A stretch of 64,000 bases of DNA from Lachnospiraceae bacterium (GCA_017542245.1 JAFXXN010000037.1:24377-88376); one strand, 5' to 3'; shown: positions 18,175-27,086, counted from the stretch's first letter. The notes: a model not told the origin generated them from the letters alone. Translations and numbers: made by a program.

Positions 18175-19236
18175 ATGGAACCGAAAGTGAGCATAATAAT
18201 TCCGGTATATAATACTCAGATGTATATTAAAGAGTGTCTGGAAAATGTGAGAAATCAGAAATATGATAACATTGAGATTATTCTTGTAGATGATGGTTCA
18301 ACGGATGAATCTCCACGGATATGTGATGAATATGCTCGTGAGGATTCAAGGATAAAAGTTATACATAAGCAGAATGAAGGTCCGGGACTAACGAAAAATG
18401 TCGGACTTAATGTTTCAGAAGGAGAGTATATTGCTTTTGTAGATTCTGATGACAAGCTTGACGGAGATACGGCTATAAGCAATATGGTAAATGCTGCCTT
18501 GAAAAATGATGCTGATGTTGTAGCGGGTTCTTTCAGAAGATTTAATGAAAAAGGAGAACTTGGAATTAATGTGATCCAACTGAAAAACGGAGAGGATGTT
18601 ATGACTCCCGATTTCAGATTCAGGGGGTTCTATCAATTTAATCATCTTGCTTATGAATGGGGAAAATTATATAAGAAGGCATTTATTATACAGAACGGGA
18701 TACAGCACGGTTCTTATTCACTTGCTGAAGATAAAGCCTTTAATATGAGGGTTTATGCGTTAAGACCTAAATATGTTTTTATAGATAAGAGCGTGTATTG
18801 TTACCGGGTAAATGAAGACTCACTGACATCTAAGTACAGAAAAGACTTAAGGGATGTCTGGGTTGCAAGTGCCGTCGATTTTTCAAAGTTTCTGAAGGAA
18901 AGAAAGATAAAACTGAATATCGGTGACCTTTCGGCTTTCCATATCTGGCTGGGTTCATTCTTTATAATCAAACAGGAACTGCAAGCGGGAAAGAATATAT
19001 TTTATACTACCGGAAAACTTAAAAAATATGCAGCAGTTCCCTATGTAAGAAAAGCCATGAAAAGTATCATAGCGAAGGACTATACCAAAGGGATAAAGGC
19101 TAAGATCTGGAGATGGTTGATCTGGGGGACGACTATGATATTCAATTTGCATCTTTATCTTGTATTTACTATGGGAATCGCACTTTTCATGAAACTGAGC
19201 GGTGATGCAAAAGTGACAAAACGAAGATATAAATAA
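18175..19236 (+). CDS. Family 2 glycosyltransferase
   Basis: 353 residues. Motifs are KVSIIIPVYNTQMYIKECLE, IILVDDGSTDESPRICDEYA and the DSDD of FVDSDDKLD. The segment YEWGKLYKKAFIIQNGI and AEDKAFNMRV parallels the first GT2 of the locus, so the two are probably paralogs. A hydrophobic stretch near the C-terminus (IFNLHLYLVFTMGIALFM) could anchor it in the membrane. It is the last plus-strand gene of the polysaccharide locus and ends before a two-way terminator. Ribosome site AGAAGGTAGAG. Confidence 0.88.
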   Translation: MEPKVSIIIPVYNTQMYIKECLENVRNQKYDNIEIILVDDGSTDESPRICDEYAREDSRIKVIHKQNEGPGLTKNVGLNVSEGEYIAFVDSDDKLDGDTAISNMVNAALKNDADVVAGSFRRFNEKGELGINVIQLKNGEDVMTPDFRFRGFYQFNHLAYEWGKLYKKAFIIQNGIQHGSYSLAEDKAFNMRVYALRPKYVFIDKSVYCYRVNEDSLTSKYRKDLRDVWVASAVDFSKFLKERKIKLNIGDLSAFHIWLGSFFIIKQELQAGKNIFYTTGKLKKYAAVPYVRKAMKSIIAKDYTKGIKAKIWRWLIWGTTMIFNLHLYLVFTMGIALFMKLSGDAKVTKRRYK

Positions 19237-19262
19237 TAGAAGATTTATTATCAGAAAAAAAG

Positions 19263-19310
19263 CACCGGATAAAGCTATGATATTTAAAAGCATTTATCCG
19301 GTGAATTGTT
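19263..19310. terminator. Terminator between convergent glycosyltransferase genes
   Basis: CACCGGATAAA (19263-19273) pairs with TTTATCCGGTG (19293-19303), 11 bp. A-rich on the left and T-rich on the right, so it can serve both strands. Confidence 0.75.
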
Positions 19311-20027
19311 TTATTGGCTTTGCTTCATGTCTTTTTTCAATCGCCTGAAATCTCCGAGGGCTTTCCAGCCTATCTTAAAGATTTTAGGAATATTTATTGA
19401 GTTTTTTCCGGCTTTTCTGGATTTAAAACTGATTTCTTTAAAGGTAAGCCTTTCTCCGTAATAAGAAAAGTAGGTGGTCATCATTATGTTTGGAAGATTG
19501 TAGTCTTTATCAAGTTTGTACAGATATTTTTTTACAACAGATGTTTTCATAAGCCTGAATGGGGCATTGGCATCGGGAACGCGTACTTTAAAATACAGCT
19601 TTAACAGGAAACAGACTACCTTTTCCACAAATGCCCGTGACTTACCGTCTCCGCGCACGGTCCTGTTTCCGAATATTCCGTCGTAATCATTTCTTAATTC
19701 CCAGAAAGCGGCAAATTCTTTTGGATTGGTCTGACCGTCGGAATCTGTCTGAAAGATATAATCGGCATTATTCTGAATAGCATAATCGTATAAAGCTATT
19801 ACTTTGGGGCCGTGCTGTTTTTCGGTTTTCTCGAGAATTTCCAGCTGTGGGTGTTTGGACTTATATTTTAATAGGATATTGTGGGTTGCATCTTCACTTC
19901 CACTGTCTGCCACAACCAACCGGGAATCGGGACTCATTCCTTCCAAAACGGAATACCAGGAATCAATAACCCCGAAAATATTGGCCTCTTCATTATAAGC
20001 CGGCATAACTATATATAAACTGTCCAT
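19311..20027 (-). CDS. Family 2 glycosyltransferase (dolichol-phosphate mannose synthase-like)
   Basis: 238 residues from the ATG at 20027, which has AGGAGGACG just before it; a reading from 20081 would add 18 residues ahead of that ribosome site. The start DSLYIVMPAYNEEANIFGVI and the metal motif DSDG in FQTDSDGQTNPKEF are those of DPM1-like GT2 enzymes, which transfer a sugar to a polyprenyl phosphate or work on lipid carriers. It lacks the C-terminal membrane domain found in longer relatives. It reads against the polysaccharide operon and may serve it. Confidence 0.88.
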   Translation of the reverse strand: MDSLYIVMPAYNEEANIFGVIDSWYSVLEGMSPDSRLVVADSGSEDATHNILLKYKSKHPQLEILEKTEKQHGPKVIALYDYAIQNNADYIFQTDSDGQTNPKEFAAFWELRNDYDGIFGNRTVRGDGKSRAFVEKVVCFLLKLYFKVRVPDANAPFRLMKTSVVKKYLYKLDKDYNLPNIMMTTYFSYYGERLTFKEISFKSRKAGKNSINIPKIFKIGWKALGDFRRLKKDMKQSQ

Positions 20028-20134
20028 AAATCGTCCTCCTGAAACAGAATCCGGTACAGAACCGTATCTGAATACACCCATAATTATACTATAGGGAAGG
20101 GATAAAGTAAAGCAAATTTTGATATATGATTTTA

Positions 20135-20163
20135 TTGAAAGTCAAGACTGTTTATGATAAAAT
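20135..20163 (+). promoter_or_regulatory. Promoter of the PqqD/HprK-S26-two-component operon
   Basis: TTGAAA at 20135-20140, 17-bp spacer, TAAAAT at 20158-20163. Transcription would begin near 20170, just before the repeated element at 20178, making that element the 5' end of the RNA. Confidence 0.6.
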
Positions 20164-20177
20164 ATAACAAAATAGGA

Positions 20178-20239
20178 GATGCTGAGCATCGTTTTGCTAC
20201 TGGAGGAAACGTTGAAAGCGTTTTCGATGTGACATTGAC
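20178..20239 (+). repeat. Structured dispersed repeat, copy 1
   Basis: 62 bases, nearly identical to 31242-31302. Hairpin 1 is GATGC-TGA-GCATC. A constant linker GTTTTGCTAC follows. Hairpin 2 pairs GGAAACG with CGTTTTC around a 7-base loop TTGAAAG. The end box is GTGACATTGAC. Between the copies the stems are kept while loop sequences change, which points to selection on RNA structure or a palindromic repeat family. Here it forms the 5' leader of an operon. Confidence 0.75.
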
Positions 20240-20317
20240 TGGTTTTAGCAGAGAAACATAATTATTATCAGGAGGACGGATCACTGGTTTTATGAACCGG
20301 GAGCCGATTTAAAATAT

Positions 20318-21607
20318 ATGAAACGCAGTGATTTATATATTCTAAAAAATCTGGCAGGAGCAGATTATTTACTGCCGGTCGGACAAAAAGCAGCCATGTT
20401 TCCGAAGAGCATCAGGCTTAATGAAACCGGAAGATTCCTCTGGGAACAGCTTAGGACGGAAAAAAGTGAAGAGGAATTGGCTAAAACCTGCGCAGAACAT
20501 TTTGAGGTGCCGGATGGACAATATGAACAGGTAAAAAACGATGTTCACGTGTTTACGGAAGCTTTATGGGCAAGGGGGATGCTTAAAGCCGATAGTGAAA
20601 TTTCCGGATCAGGAAACAGTGATAAGGATATAAAAAAAGATTTATATGAATGCAGATTTGACAGTAAAGACGGCAGTATTAAAGAATTGTCGGAAGAGCT
20701 TCCTCACTATGCAGATCTTTTGATCGGAGGCCGGATCATATCATTCTGGGGCGACGAAAAATACTTTTCAAAAGAATTCGATATATTTAAAACAGAGGAA
20801 AACAAATGCGGTATGAGGATAGAAATCATACCGGTAAAGGTGGATGGCAAGACAGATAGCGGACACAGAATGATAGGCTTGGGCAATTGTTCTGAAAATG
20901 TTTATAGGGATTATCCTAAATCGGTTCTGAGGCATCCGGATCTGAATGTTCAGGAATACGAAAACAAGTATGTTCTTTTTCTTTGGTGTATGAAGGATAT
21001 ATATGAGATACACATGAAAAAAGACGGCTCGCTGGCCAGGTTTTACTGTAAGGATATCTCCGGATTGGAAGAGGATATATTTTATGCCATAAGACTGGTA
21101 TTCCTTGTATATGCCTTAAAGCAAGATCTTATAATGCTCCATTCCGTATCGATATTATATAATGACAAAGCATGGCTTTTTTCTGCTTCATCCGGGACAG
21201 GAAAATCAACTCATGCAGAGATCTGGAAAAAGATATACGGAACTCCTGTTATAAACGGGGATCTGAATTTGATCGGAATAAAAGACGGAACACCTGTTAT
21301 TTACGGAACACCATGGTGTGGGACTTCGGGAGTTTGTGATAATCTTATACATAACCTTGGAGGTATTGTTTTACTGAAACGAGGGGATAATATCATAGAA
21401 GAGTTATCGGAAGAACAGAAAATGCTTTATTTGCAAAAGCGGTTGACATCTCCGGTATGGAATGAAGAAATGCTTGACAAAGAATTAGAAATCTTAAAAG
21501 AGATCATTCCCAAAGTATATATTAAAAGATATTATTGTAATATGAAAGATGAGACGGTGAAACATATCCGTGAGGACATAGATATCTGGGAGAAAAAAAT
21601 TGAGTGA
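20318..21607 (+). CDS. PqqD-type RRE fused to an HPr-kinase-like P-loop domain
   Basis: 429 residues. Residues 1-95 resemble the PqqD/RRE fold that binds leader peptides of ribosomally made peptides (RLNETGRFLWEQL, then ELAKTCAEHFEV). Residues about 110-280 are beta-rich. Residues about 275-429 are an HPr-kinase-like ATPase: LHSVSIL, P-loop SSGTGKST with K296, an acidic motif in VINGDLNLIG, and YGTPWCG. In lasso-peptide clusters RRE and HprK-like kinase are normally separate proteins that recognise and phosphorylate the precursor; the fusion suggests recognition plus phosphorylation of one peptide. No precursor is visible in this operon. A six-codon reading frame (20292-20312) precedes the gene; its value is unclear. 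The ribosome site GGGAG is 14 bases from the ATG. Confidence 0.8.
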   Translation: MKRSDLYILKNLAGADYLLPVGQKAAMFPKSIRLNETGRFLWEQLRTEKSEEELAKTCAEHFEVPDGQYEQVKNDVHVFTEALWARGMLKADSEISGSGNSDKDIKKDLYECRFDSKDGSIKELSEELPHYADLLIGGRIISFWGDEKYFSKEFDIFKTEENKCGMRIEIIPVKVDGKTDSGHRMIGLGNCSENVYRDYPKSVLRHPDLNVQEYENKYVLFLWCMKDIYEIHMKKDGSLARFYCKDISGLEEDIFYAIRLVFLVYALKQDLIMLHSVSILYNDKAWLFSASSGTGKSTHAEIWKKIYGTPVINGDLNLIGIKDGTPVIYGTPWCGTSGVCDNLIHNLGGIVLLKRGDNIIEELSEEQKMLYLQKRLTSPVWNEEMLDKELEILKEIIPKVYIKRYYCNMKDETVKHIREDIDIWEKKIE

Positions 21608-22034
21608 GAAAACAGATATAGAACAATTATTAAGAAGCGGAACACCTGTTGGTTTCAAACCACAGGGAAACAGCATGCATCCTACTATTGTTAACGGAAG
21701 AGACAGCGTAATAATTGAACCGCTCGGAAACAGAAAGCTGAAAAGAGGGGATGTGGCACTCTTCAGACGTTCAAAAGATGCTCCCAAATATGGAGGAATG
21801 CTGGTTCTGCATAGGGTTCACAGTGTAAAAAAAGACGGCATTTATATGGTGGGAGATAATGAGAAAGAAATCGAAGGGCCTCTGGCCGATGAACAGTTTA
21901 TAGGTATTATGACAGAGCTGATAAGAAAAGGTAAACATATCAGTGAGAAAAATCTGTTTTATAGATTTCTGACCCGTTCATGGCTGTTTGTCAGACCATT
22001 CAGATTTATTTTTACCGGAAAGAACAGGAAGTGA
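21600..22034 (+). CDS. S24/S26-family (signal-peptidase-like) peptidase
   Basis: 144 residues. The catalytic serine is in GNSMHPT; the second strand motif KRGDVALFR and the closing VLHRV...MVGDNEKE follow the signal peptidase I order. The usual lysine position reads His/Arg in LHRV, as in SipW/archaeal-type S26 enzymes that use histidine. There is no clear N-terminal membrane anchor, so it may act in the cytoplasm; the C-terminus is basic and aromatic. The start is a TTG overlapping the upstream stop by eight bases (GGGAG ahead), so the two genes are translationally coupled. Given the RRE/HprK fusion before it, a leader-peptide protease is a reasonable guess. Substrate unknown. Confidence 0.75.
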   Translation: MSEKTDIEQLLRSGTPVGFKPQGNSMHPTIVNGRDSVIIEPLGNRKLKRGDVALFRRSKDAPKYGGMLVLHRVHSVKKDGIYMVGDNEKEIEGPLADEQFIGIMTELIRKGKHISEKNLFYRFLTRSWLFVRPFRFIFTGKNRK

Positions 22035-22038
22035 ATAC

Positions 22039-22776
22039 ATGGCAAGAATATATATGATAGATGATGACCGTGAGGTTCTGGATATAAATATGAAATATTT
22101 GCAAGGCTGTGGATATGAAGTGTCCGGAACAGATAACCCAAAGAGCGGATTACAGGCGCTTAAGAAAAATGGAGCGGATATAGTTATTCTGGATGTTATG
22201 ATGCCCGGGATGGACGGATTTGAACTTTGCAGACAATTAAGAGAGTTTTCTGATGTACCTGTAATTTTTCTTACAGGGAAAAGCAATGAAGATGATAAAA
22301 TAAATGCTCTCATGCTTGGGGGAGACGATTATATTCTTAAACCCTACAGCTTAAAAGAACTGAGGGTAAGGATAGATGTAATACTAAGAAGGATTATGAA
22401 CATAGCGCAAAAGGATACTTCACAGAAAGTATCCCAGACTGCGGATTCTTCTTTAAACGGCAGATCCGGTGACAGTATATTATGTATAGGAAAATTAAAG
22501 ATTGACAGGATTGGTCATAAGGTATATTTTGACGGCGAAGAGATAATTTTTACCAACCGGGAGTATGATGTATTTGTATATATGGCCGAGAATCCAGACA
22601 GAACAATAACATTTAAGGAACTGGGCGAGAAGGTTTTTGGAACATATCTGGACTCGGACCGTCAGGGAATTATGGTCATAGTCAGTCGATTCAGGAAGAA
22701 AATGAAGGATAATATAGAATTTTCAAATATGATAGAAACGGTATGGTCTAAAGGCTATAAGTTTATATCAAAATAA
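22039..22776 (+). CDS. OmpR-family response regulator
   Basis: 245 residues from the ATG at 22039 (GGAAGTG ahead). The receiver domain carries the acidic pocket IDDD and phospho-acceptor D52 in VILDVMMPGMDG, then LTGKS and the Lys of LKPYS. The C-terminal winged helix (TNREYDVFVYMAENPDRTIT, ending VWSKGYKFI) is OmpR/PhoB type. A linker of about 30 residues is Ser/Gln-rich. It starts four bases after the S26 peptidase gene, and the kinase follows, so the operon makes its own two-component system. The likely targets are this operon or a peptide locus. Confidence 0.93.
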   Translation: MARIYMIDDDREVLDINMKYLQGCGYEVSGTDNPKSGLQALKKNGADIVILDVMMPGMDGFELCRQLREFSDVPVIFLTGKSNEDDKINALMLGGDDYILKPYSLKELRVRIDVILRRIMNIAQKDTSQKVSQTADSSLNGRSGDSILCIGKLKIDRIGHKVYFDGEEIIFTNREYDVFVYMAENPDRTITFKELGEKVFGTYLDSDRQGIMVIVSRFRKKMKDNIEFSNMIETVWSKGYKFISK

Positions 22777-22808
22777 AACGGAAGGGTTTGGCATCGGGTG
22801 GATAAGAG

Positions 22809-23606
22809 ATGAATTCAAAAATATTTGTATCACCTGAAATAGAACACAGCACTATAGAGGAATTGTCCAGGCAGCTGCTAAAGGCAAACAATGAGTTGTA
22901 TCAGTTACAGCAGGAGAGAGAAATAATATTTGCCAATATTTCCCATGATTTACGGGCTCCCATGACAGCTATCAGGAGTGCACTGGATCTGGTTCTAAGT
23001 GAAGAGAATGCGTCAGCTGACGATATGCGGAAAACTCTGGAATTGATCGATCGCAGAGCCAAGACTTTGGAGTCTCTCGTAAATGATATGTATTATCTGT
23101 ATAAGGTAAGCTCAGGAACGAAAGAAAGCAGCTATGAAGAGATTGAGGCCATACCATTTTTGGAAGAGTATTATTTTGATCTGCAGATAAATTCAAAATA
23201 TGAAAAATTTAAGCTGGAGCTGGAGATAGACCCGGATAGTGAATGTCGTTTCAAAATTAATGTACAGGAGATGGTACGTGTACTTGACAATCTGTTTTCA
23301 AATGCTGCCCGGTATTCCGGAGAAGGATCTGTTATTACCCTGAAAGCCGGGAAAAGCAATGACGGAAAAAAAATCAATATTATTATCATGGATAACGGAC
23401 GCGGTATTCCCAAGGAGAAGCTTCCCTATATTTTCATGAGAACTTATACGGTATCCGATTCGAGAACGCCGCTTTCAAATGACTCCGGTTCGGGACTTGG
23501 ACTTGCAATTGTTAAGTCTATAATAGAAAAACATGGAGGCACAATTTCCTGTGAGAGTAAAATAGGTGAGGGAACTGAGTTCTTCATATGTCTTCCGATA
23601 TTATGA
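22809..23606 (+). CDS. Soluble sensor histidine kinase
   Basis: 265 residues without any membrane segment. Residues 10-40 form a coiled coil (LSRQLLKANNELYQLQQERE). HisKA holds H46 in ANISHDLRAPMTAIRSAL. The HATPase part has the N box (LDNLFSNAARYS), G1 (DNGRGIP) and G2 (GSGLGLAIVKSI). Lacking transmembrane and sensory domains, it must sense a cytoplasmic cue or a partner protein, for instance the RRE/HprK fusion encoded in the same operon. It pairs with the response regulator 32 bases upstream. It ends three bases from the convergent AraC gene, with no terminator visible. Confidence 0.92.
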   Translation: MNSKIFVSPEIEHSTIEELSRQLLKANNELYQLQQEREIIFANISHDLRAPMTAIRSALDLVLSEENASADDMRKTLELIDRRAKTLESLVNDMYYLYKVSSGTKESSYEEIEAIPFLEEYYFDLQINSKYEKFKLELEIDPDSECRFKINVQEMVRVLDNLFSNAARYSGEGSVITLKAGKSNDGKKINIIIMDNGRGIPKEKLPYIFMRTYTVSDSRTPLSNDSGSGLGLAIVKSIIEKHGGTISCESKIGEGTEFFICLPIL

Positions 23607-23609
23607 CTT

Positions 23610-24464
23610 TTATACTTTCCTCTTGTATGAAGAAGGCGTTATATGGAAGTAATTTTTGAAAGCATTTGTAAAATGCTCTGAAGAGGAATAGCCAATATTA
23701 TATGCAACGGAGGCTATGCTTTGTCCGGCATTTTTCAGAAGTATGCAGGCTGCGGACATACGAGCCTCCTTCTTTTTTTGCAAAAATGTTTTGTTATAAT
23801 GTTTCAGAAGAAGACGCTCTGTTTGTCTGCAACTTAAGCCAAGCATTTCGGAGAGCTTTTCTAAAGTTATGTCCCGGTAGTTGTACAGAAATGCTTCTTC
23901 TATGATAAGATAAGTCTGATCTTCATGATTGTTTGGAAGATTTGCATTGGCTCCTGAAATATTTTCGTTTTCTGTTTTTTGGTATTGTCTTGATATTTGA
24001 AGAATGAGCTGCTGGAGAATAGCCGAGCTCATTAACCGATATCCGAAGGGCCTTTGTTCAAGCTCGTTTATCAAAGATTTCATAAGTTCATATATTTCCA
24101 TATCTGCCGGTCCAAGAAAAAACTTTCGATCCAGAAAGGCTTTGAGAGTTTCATCTTTTATCCCATCCTGTGAAAGGCTGACTTTCAGATAAACGCCGTA
24201 TTCTCGCATCGGGTCATTTGGATCGGAAATCTGCTCATGGAAAATGCCGGGACCTGTCATAAAAAAAGTTCCGGGAATAATATCATATTTAATTTCATCT
24301 GCTATAAGTGTTCCATATCCATATGAAATGTAATGTATCTCATAACTGTTCCGACTGTGGCTGTGCCGCGGTATAGGATTTAACATCTGTTCATTGCTTA
24401 TACTGAGTACTGTAAAAGCAACATCTCCAATGGTAAAAGCCAGATTTAGGTTTCTGTATTTCAT
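23610..24464 (-). CDS. AraC family regulator, probable regulator of the L-galactose operon
   Basis: 284 residues. The N-terminal cupin has HSHSRNSYEIHYIS and GTFFMTGPGIFHEQ (about 34-80). The C-terminal region carries the first HTH LEKLSEMLGLSCRQTERLLLKHYNK and the signature IASVAYNIGYSSSEHFTNAFKNYF. It is divergent from the sugar dehydrogenase operon with a 242-base gap holding that operon's promoter, the usual layout for a local activator. Two copies of ATGTCA-GAAT type sequence (24521 and 24571, about 50 bp apart) lie in the gap and may be binding sites. Ribosome site GGGAGA. Ligand inferred, not shown. Confidence 0.9.
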   Translation of the reverse strand: MKYRNLNLAFTIGDVAFTVLSISNEQMLNPIPRHSHSRNSYEIHYISYGYGTLIADEIKYDIIPGTFFMTGPGIFHEQISDPNDPMREYGVYLKVSLSQDGIKDETLKAFLDRKFFLGPADMEIYELMKSLINELEQRPFGYRLMSSAILQQLILQISRQYQKTENENISGANANLPNNHEDQTYLIIEEAFLYNYRDITLEKLSEMLGLSCRQTERLLLKHYNKTFLQKKKEARMSAACILLKNAGQSIASVAYNIGYSSSEHFTNAFKNYFHITPSSYKRKV

Positions 24465-24581
24465 AATGTCTCCCGATTTTTAAGTATTGCTTTTTGTATC
24501 ATAATATAAAAAATGCGGGTATGTCAAGAATAAAACTGCGAAAATACGACACAAAATAAAATTTTTCGTCATGTCAGAATC

Positions 24582-24609
24582 TTGTATATTTCTACTGTGA
24601 TGATATACT
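24582..24609 (+). promoter_or_regulatory. Promoter of the sugar operon
   Basis: TTGTAT at 24582-24587, 16-bp spacer, TATACT at 24604-24609. The imperfect -35 fits an activator-dependent promoter. The direct repeat half ATGTCAGAAT at 24571-24580 touches its upstream edge. Confidence 0.55.
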
Positions 24610-24706
24610 GTTATATATAGACTGAAGTAATACCGGATCTGAGTATTCCGGAGGATTTGTTGCCGGACGGGAAGACTTGGTAGCATATAATGTCAGGGAG
24701 GAAAAG

Positions 24707-25909
24707 ATGATAGTTAAGGGTACATATTTTCAAAACGATGCCCAAAAACCATTGGTATATGGGGATGTTGAGATAACGAATGTGAAAAGACGGAGACTCC
24801 GCGGGGAAGAATTAAAAGAAGGAATTCTTTGTGAGCCGGTAATGGTAGGTTTCTGCGGAACCGATAATGAGTTGATGCATATGGGAAGTGAGCAAAGACT
24901 CGGCGAGAAATTTCCGGAAGGGACAAAAAGGCTCATTAACGGACATGAAGGAATAGTCTGGGTGCCGGACGAGAACAGATTTGCAATCGTCCTTATAAGA
25001 GGCGGGGACAGTTATGATCCTACCCGATATACAGAAGATGAGACATATTTTGAGTACGGATGCGACAGAGCTGACGGTTTATTTGCAGATAAACAGTATT
25101 TTAATCCGGATATGTTGTTAAAGATTCCCGACGGATATGTGAAGGATGGTAAGTTGGATATAGAATTTACCAAGAAGATGGTATTTCCCGATCCTTTTGC
25201 ATGTATGCTGTTCCAGCTCGAGAGAATGGAGGACTTGGGAAGTGCTCATAATTTCCGTGTGGCAATGAAAAAATATAAATGTGACGAGCAAACAGCGAGA
25301 GCAAAGGCTAAAGAGGAAGTATTTGACAGGACTGTAATATTTGGCCTTGGCACTACCGGAATGTTTATCGGTGACCTGATCTTAAGAAATCATAAAAATG
25401 CAAAGGTTTTATTTGTAGCGAGAAGCCCTGAAGATTCACCTAAGGTTTCTTTTGCGCTCCGGCAGGCAAAAGGAGCTGAATATCTTCAAAACTGTTTTGA
25501 TTCTGAAGAAGAGTTGGCAAAGGCTATAATTGAAAAGATGGAAGGCAGAGCTACGTTATTCATCGGCGTAAGCGGAAGCAATGTAGAACATCGCATAGCC
25601 TTTGAACATAAAGTGCTTGGATGCAATGGTGTGTATAACAGTTTTTCATTGGGACCGCAGATTACATTTGATACAATGCCGTTTGGATTTGAAAATCATC
25701 TGATCATGGCTTCTATCAATTTCAGACAGGACCATATGGAAAAGGCTATACAGCTTCTTGCCGAGAGTCATTATAACGAGATCGTCGAATTGATAGATAA
25801 AGAAGAGTTTATTGCAGATCCTATCGGGGCCTATAAGAATAAGATATACAGTAAGAGTGCACCTATGAAGACAGCGGTAATCTGGAACCCGAAATATGTG
25901 AACGTTTAA
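24707..25909 (+). CDS. Zinc-dependent sugar 1-dehydrogenase (glucose-dehydrogenase-like MDR)
   Basis: 400 residues from the ATG at 24707 (GGGAGGAAAAG ahead). The family is the medium-chain dehydrogenase group near archaeal glucose dehydrogenase: the catalytic zinc site is the Cys of VGFCGTDNEL and the HE of NGHEGIVW, and the cofactor motif is FGLGTTGMFIG around residues 215-225. Long insertions around DSYDPTRYTEDET are unlike common alcohol dehydrogenases. In this operon the natural role is oxidation of an aldose at C1 to its lactone, most simply L-galactose (or L-fucose). First gene after the promoter. Substrate is inferred from neighbours only. Confidence 0.75.
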   Translation: MIVKGTYFQNDAQKPLVYGDVEITNVKRRRLRGEELKEGILCEPVMVGFCGTDNELMHMGSEQRLGEKFPEGTKRLINGHEGIVWVPDENRFAIVLIRGGDSYDPTRYTEDETYFEYGCDRADGLFADKQYFNPDMLLKIPDGYVKDGKLDIEFTKKMVFPDPFACMLFQLERMEDLGSAHNFRVAMKKYKCDEQTARAKAKEEVFDRTVIFGLGTTGMFIGDLILRNHKNAKVLFVARSPEDSPKVSFALRQAKGAEYLQNCFDSEEELAKAIIEKMEGRATLFIGVSGSNVEHRIAFEHKVLGCNGVYNSFSLGPQITFDTMPFGFENHLIMASINFRQDHMEKAIQLLAESHYNEIVELIDKEEFIADPIGAYKNKIYSKSAPMKTAVIWNPKYVNV

Positions 25910-26010
25910 TTAGTATTTAATACAAAACTTTTTAAATTATTACCGGATTCTTTTTGATGAAAGAAGAAGTGGTATGGAAAGAATGAAAATGAAAGGATGT
26001 CTTAGATTAT

Positions 26011-27024
26011 ATGAAAACTGTTTTGATCAACAAACCGTTTGAAATCGGTCTTACGGATACTGAAATGCCTGTACCTGGAGAAGGCGAGGCTTTACTTAAA
26101 GTTCTTTATTGCGGTATATGCGGAGCTGATGTGGCGAGTTACACCGGTAATCAGCCGTTTACTACATATCCGAGAATCCCGGGACATGAATTCAGCGCTC
26201 AGATAGTTTCTATTCCCGAGAATGACAAGGGACTTAAGGCAGGGGACATAATTACGGCAAATCCATATTTTAATTGCGGCAAATGCTATTCATGTCAGCG
26301 TGGTTATGTAAATTGCTGTACCGATAACCAGACTATGGGTGTCCAGAGAGACGGAAGTTTCAGGGAATATATTGTTATGCCTATTGAGAGAATATATGAT
26401 GGAAAAGGGCTTTCGGCAAAGGAACTTGCTTTAGTTGAGCCGTTTACGATAAGCTATCATGCACTTCACAGAGCAAAGGTAAATGAAGGGGATAAAGTGC
26501 TGGTTATAGGTGCCGGTCCTATAGGTTTATTTGCTCTTATAGCTGCAAAAGCACAGGGAGCAGAGGTTTATGTAGCTGATGTGCTTGATGGGAGACTTGA
26601 GAAAGCTCTTCATTTTGGCGCTGCCGGAGTTATAAATTCGAAGAAGACCGATATAAAGGAAGAAGCCATGAAGATAACAGGCGGAAACGGCTTTGATGTT
26701 TGTGTTGAGGCTTGCGGGCAGTCGGTTACTTTCCTTAACTGTATTGATTGTGCGGCATTCGCGGCTAATATTATCCTTATCGGAAACGGAAAGAAGGAGA
26801 CTACATTCCTGCATTCGATTCTTCTTAAGAAAGAACTTAATGTATTCGGAAGCCGTAATTCGTATGCAGGAGATTTTAAGGCAGTCATCGATCTTATCGC
26901 ATCCGGAAAGGTGAAAGTTCTTGATATGGTAAGCGCAGTTTATTCTGTAGATGACGCAGCAGAAGCATTTAAGGCACTTGCAGAAAACGACGGATCGTTA
27001 GCAAAGGTGCTCATTGAATTTTAA
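26011..27024 (+). CDS. Zinc-dependent dehydrogenase, probable L-galactonate 5-dehydrogenase
   Basis: 337 residues, medium-chain dehydrogenase. The catalytic zinc site shows GICGADVAS and PGHEFSAQI; the structural zinc cysteines are in CGKCYSCQRGYVNCC. The NAD motif is VIGAGPIGLFALIAA. Members near this type include threonine, sorbitol and L-galactonate (LgoD/YjjN-like) dehydrogenases. Because tagaturonate reductase follows 62 bases downstream, oxidation of L-galactonate to D-tagaturonate is the most economical role. Ribosome site AAAGGATG at 11 bases. I am sure of the family, moderately of the substrate. Confidence 0.8.
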   Translation: MKTVLINKPFEIGLTDTEMPVPGEGEALLKVLYCGICGADVASYTGNQPFTTYPRIPGHEFSAQIVSIPENDKGLKAGDIITANPYFNCGKCYSCQRGYVNCCTDNQTMGVQRDGSFREYIVMPIERIYDGKGLSAKELALVEPFTISYHALHRAKVNEGDKVLVIGAGPIGLFALIAAKAQGAEVYVADVLDGRLEKALHFGAAGVINSKKTDIKEEAMKITGGNGFDVCVEACGQSVTFLNCIDCAAFAANIILIGNGKKETTFLHSILLKKELNVFGSRNSYAGDFKAVIDLIASGKVKVLDMVSAVYSVDDAAEAFKALAENDGSLAKVLIEF

Positions 27025-27086
27025 AAATCAATCAGAAAATCAATCGGAGAACCGTCCCGGTGATTGAAAAAGAAAGGCATTATAAT

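Noticed and set aside
20292-20312. Six-codon frame MNREPI before the RRE/HprK fusion gene
   Set aside because: AGGAGG is about 15 bases away and the frame is too short to support as a gene or precursor.
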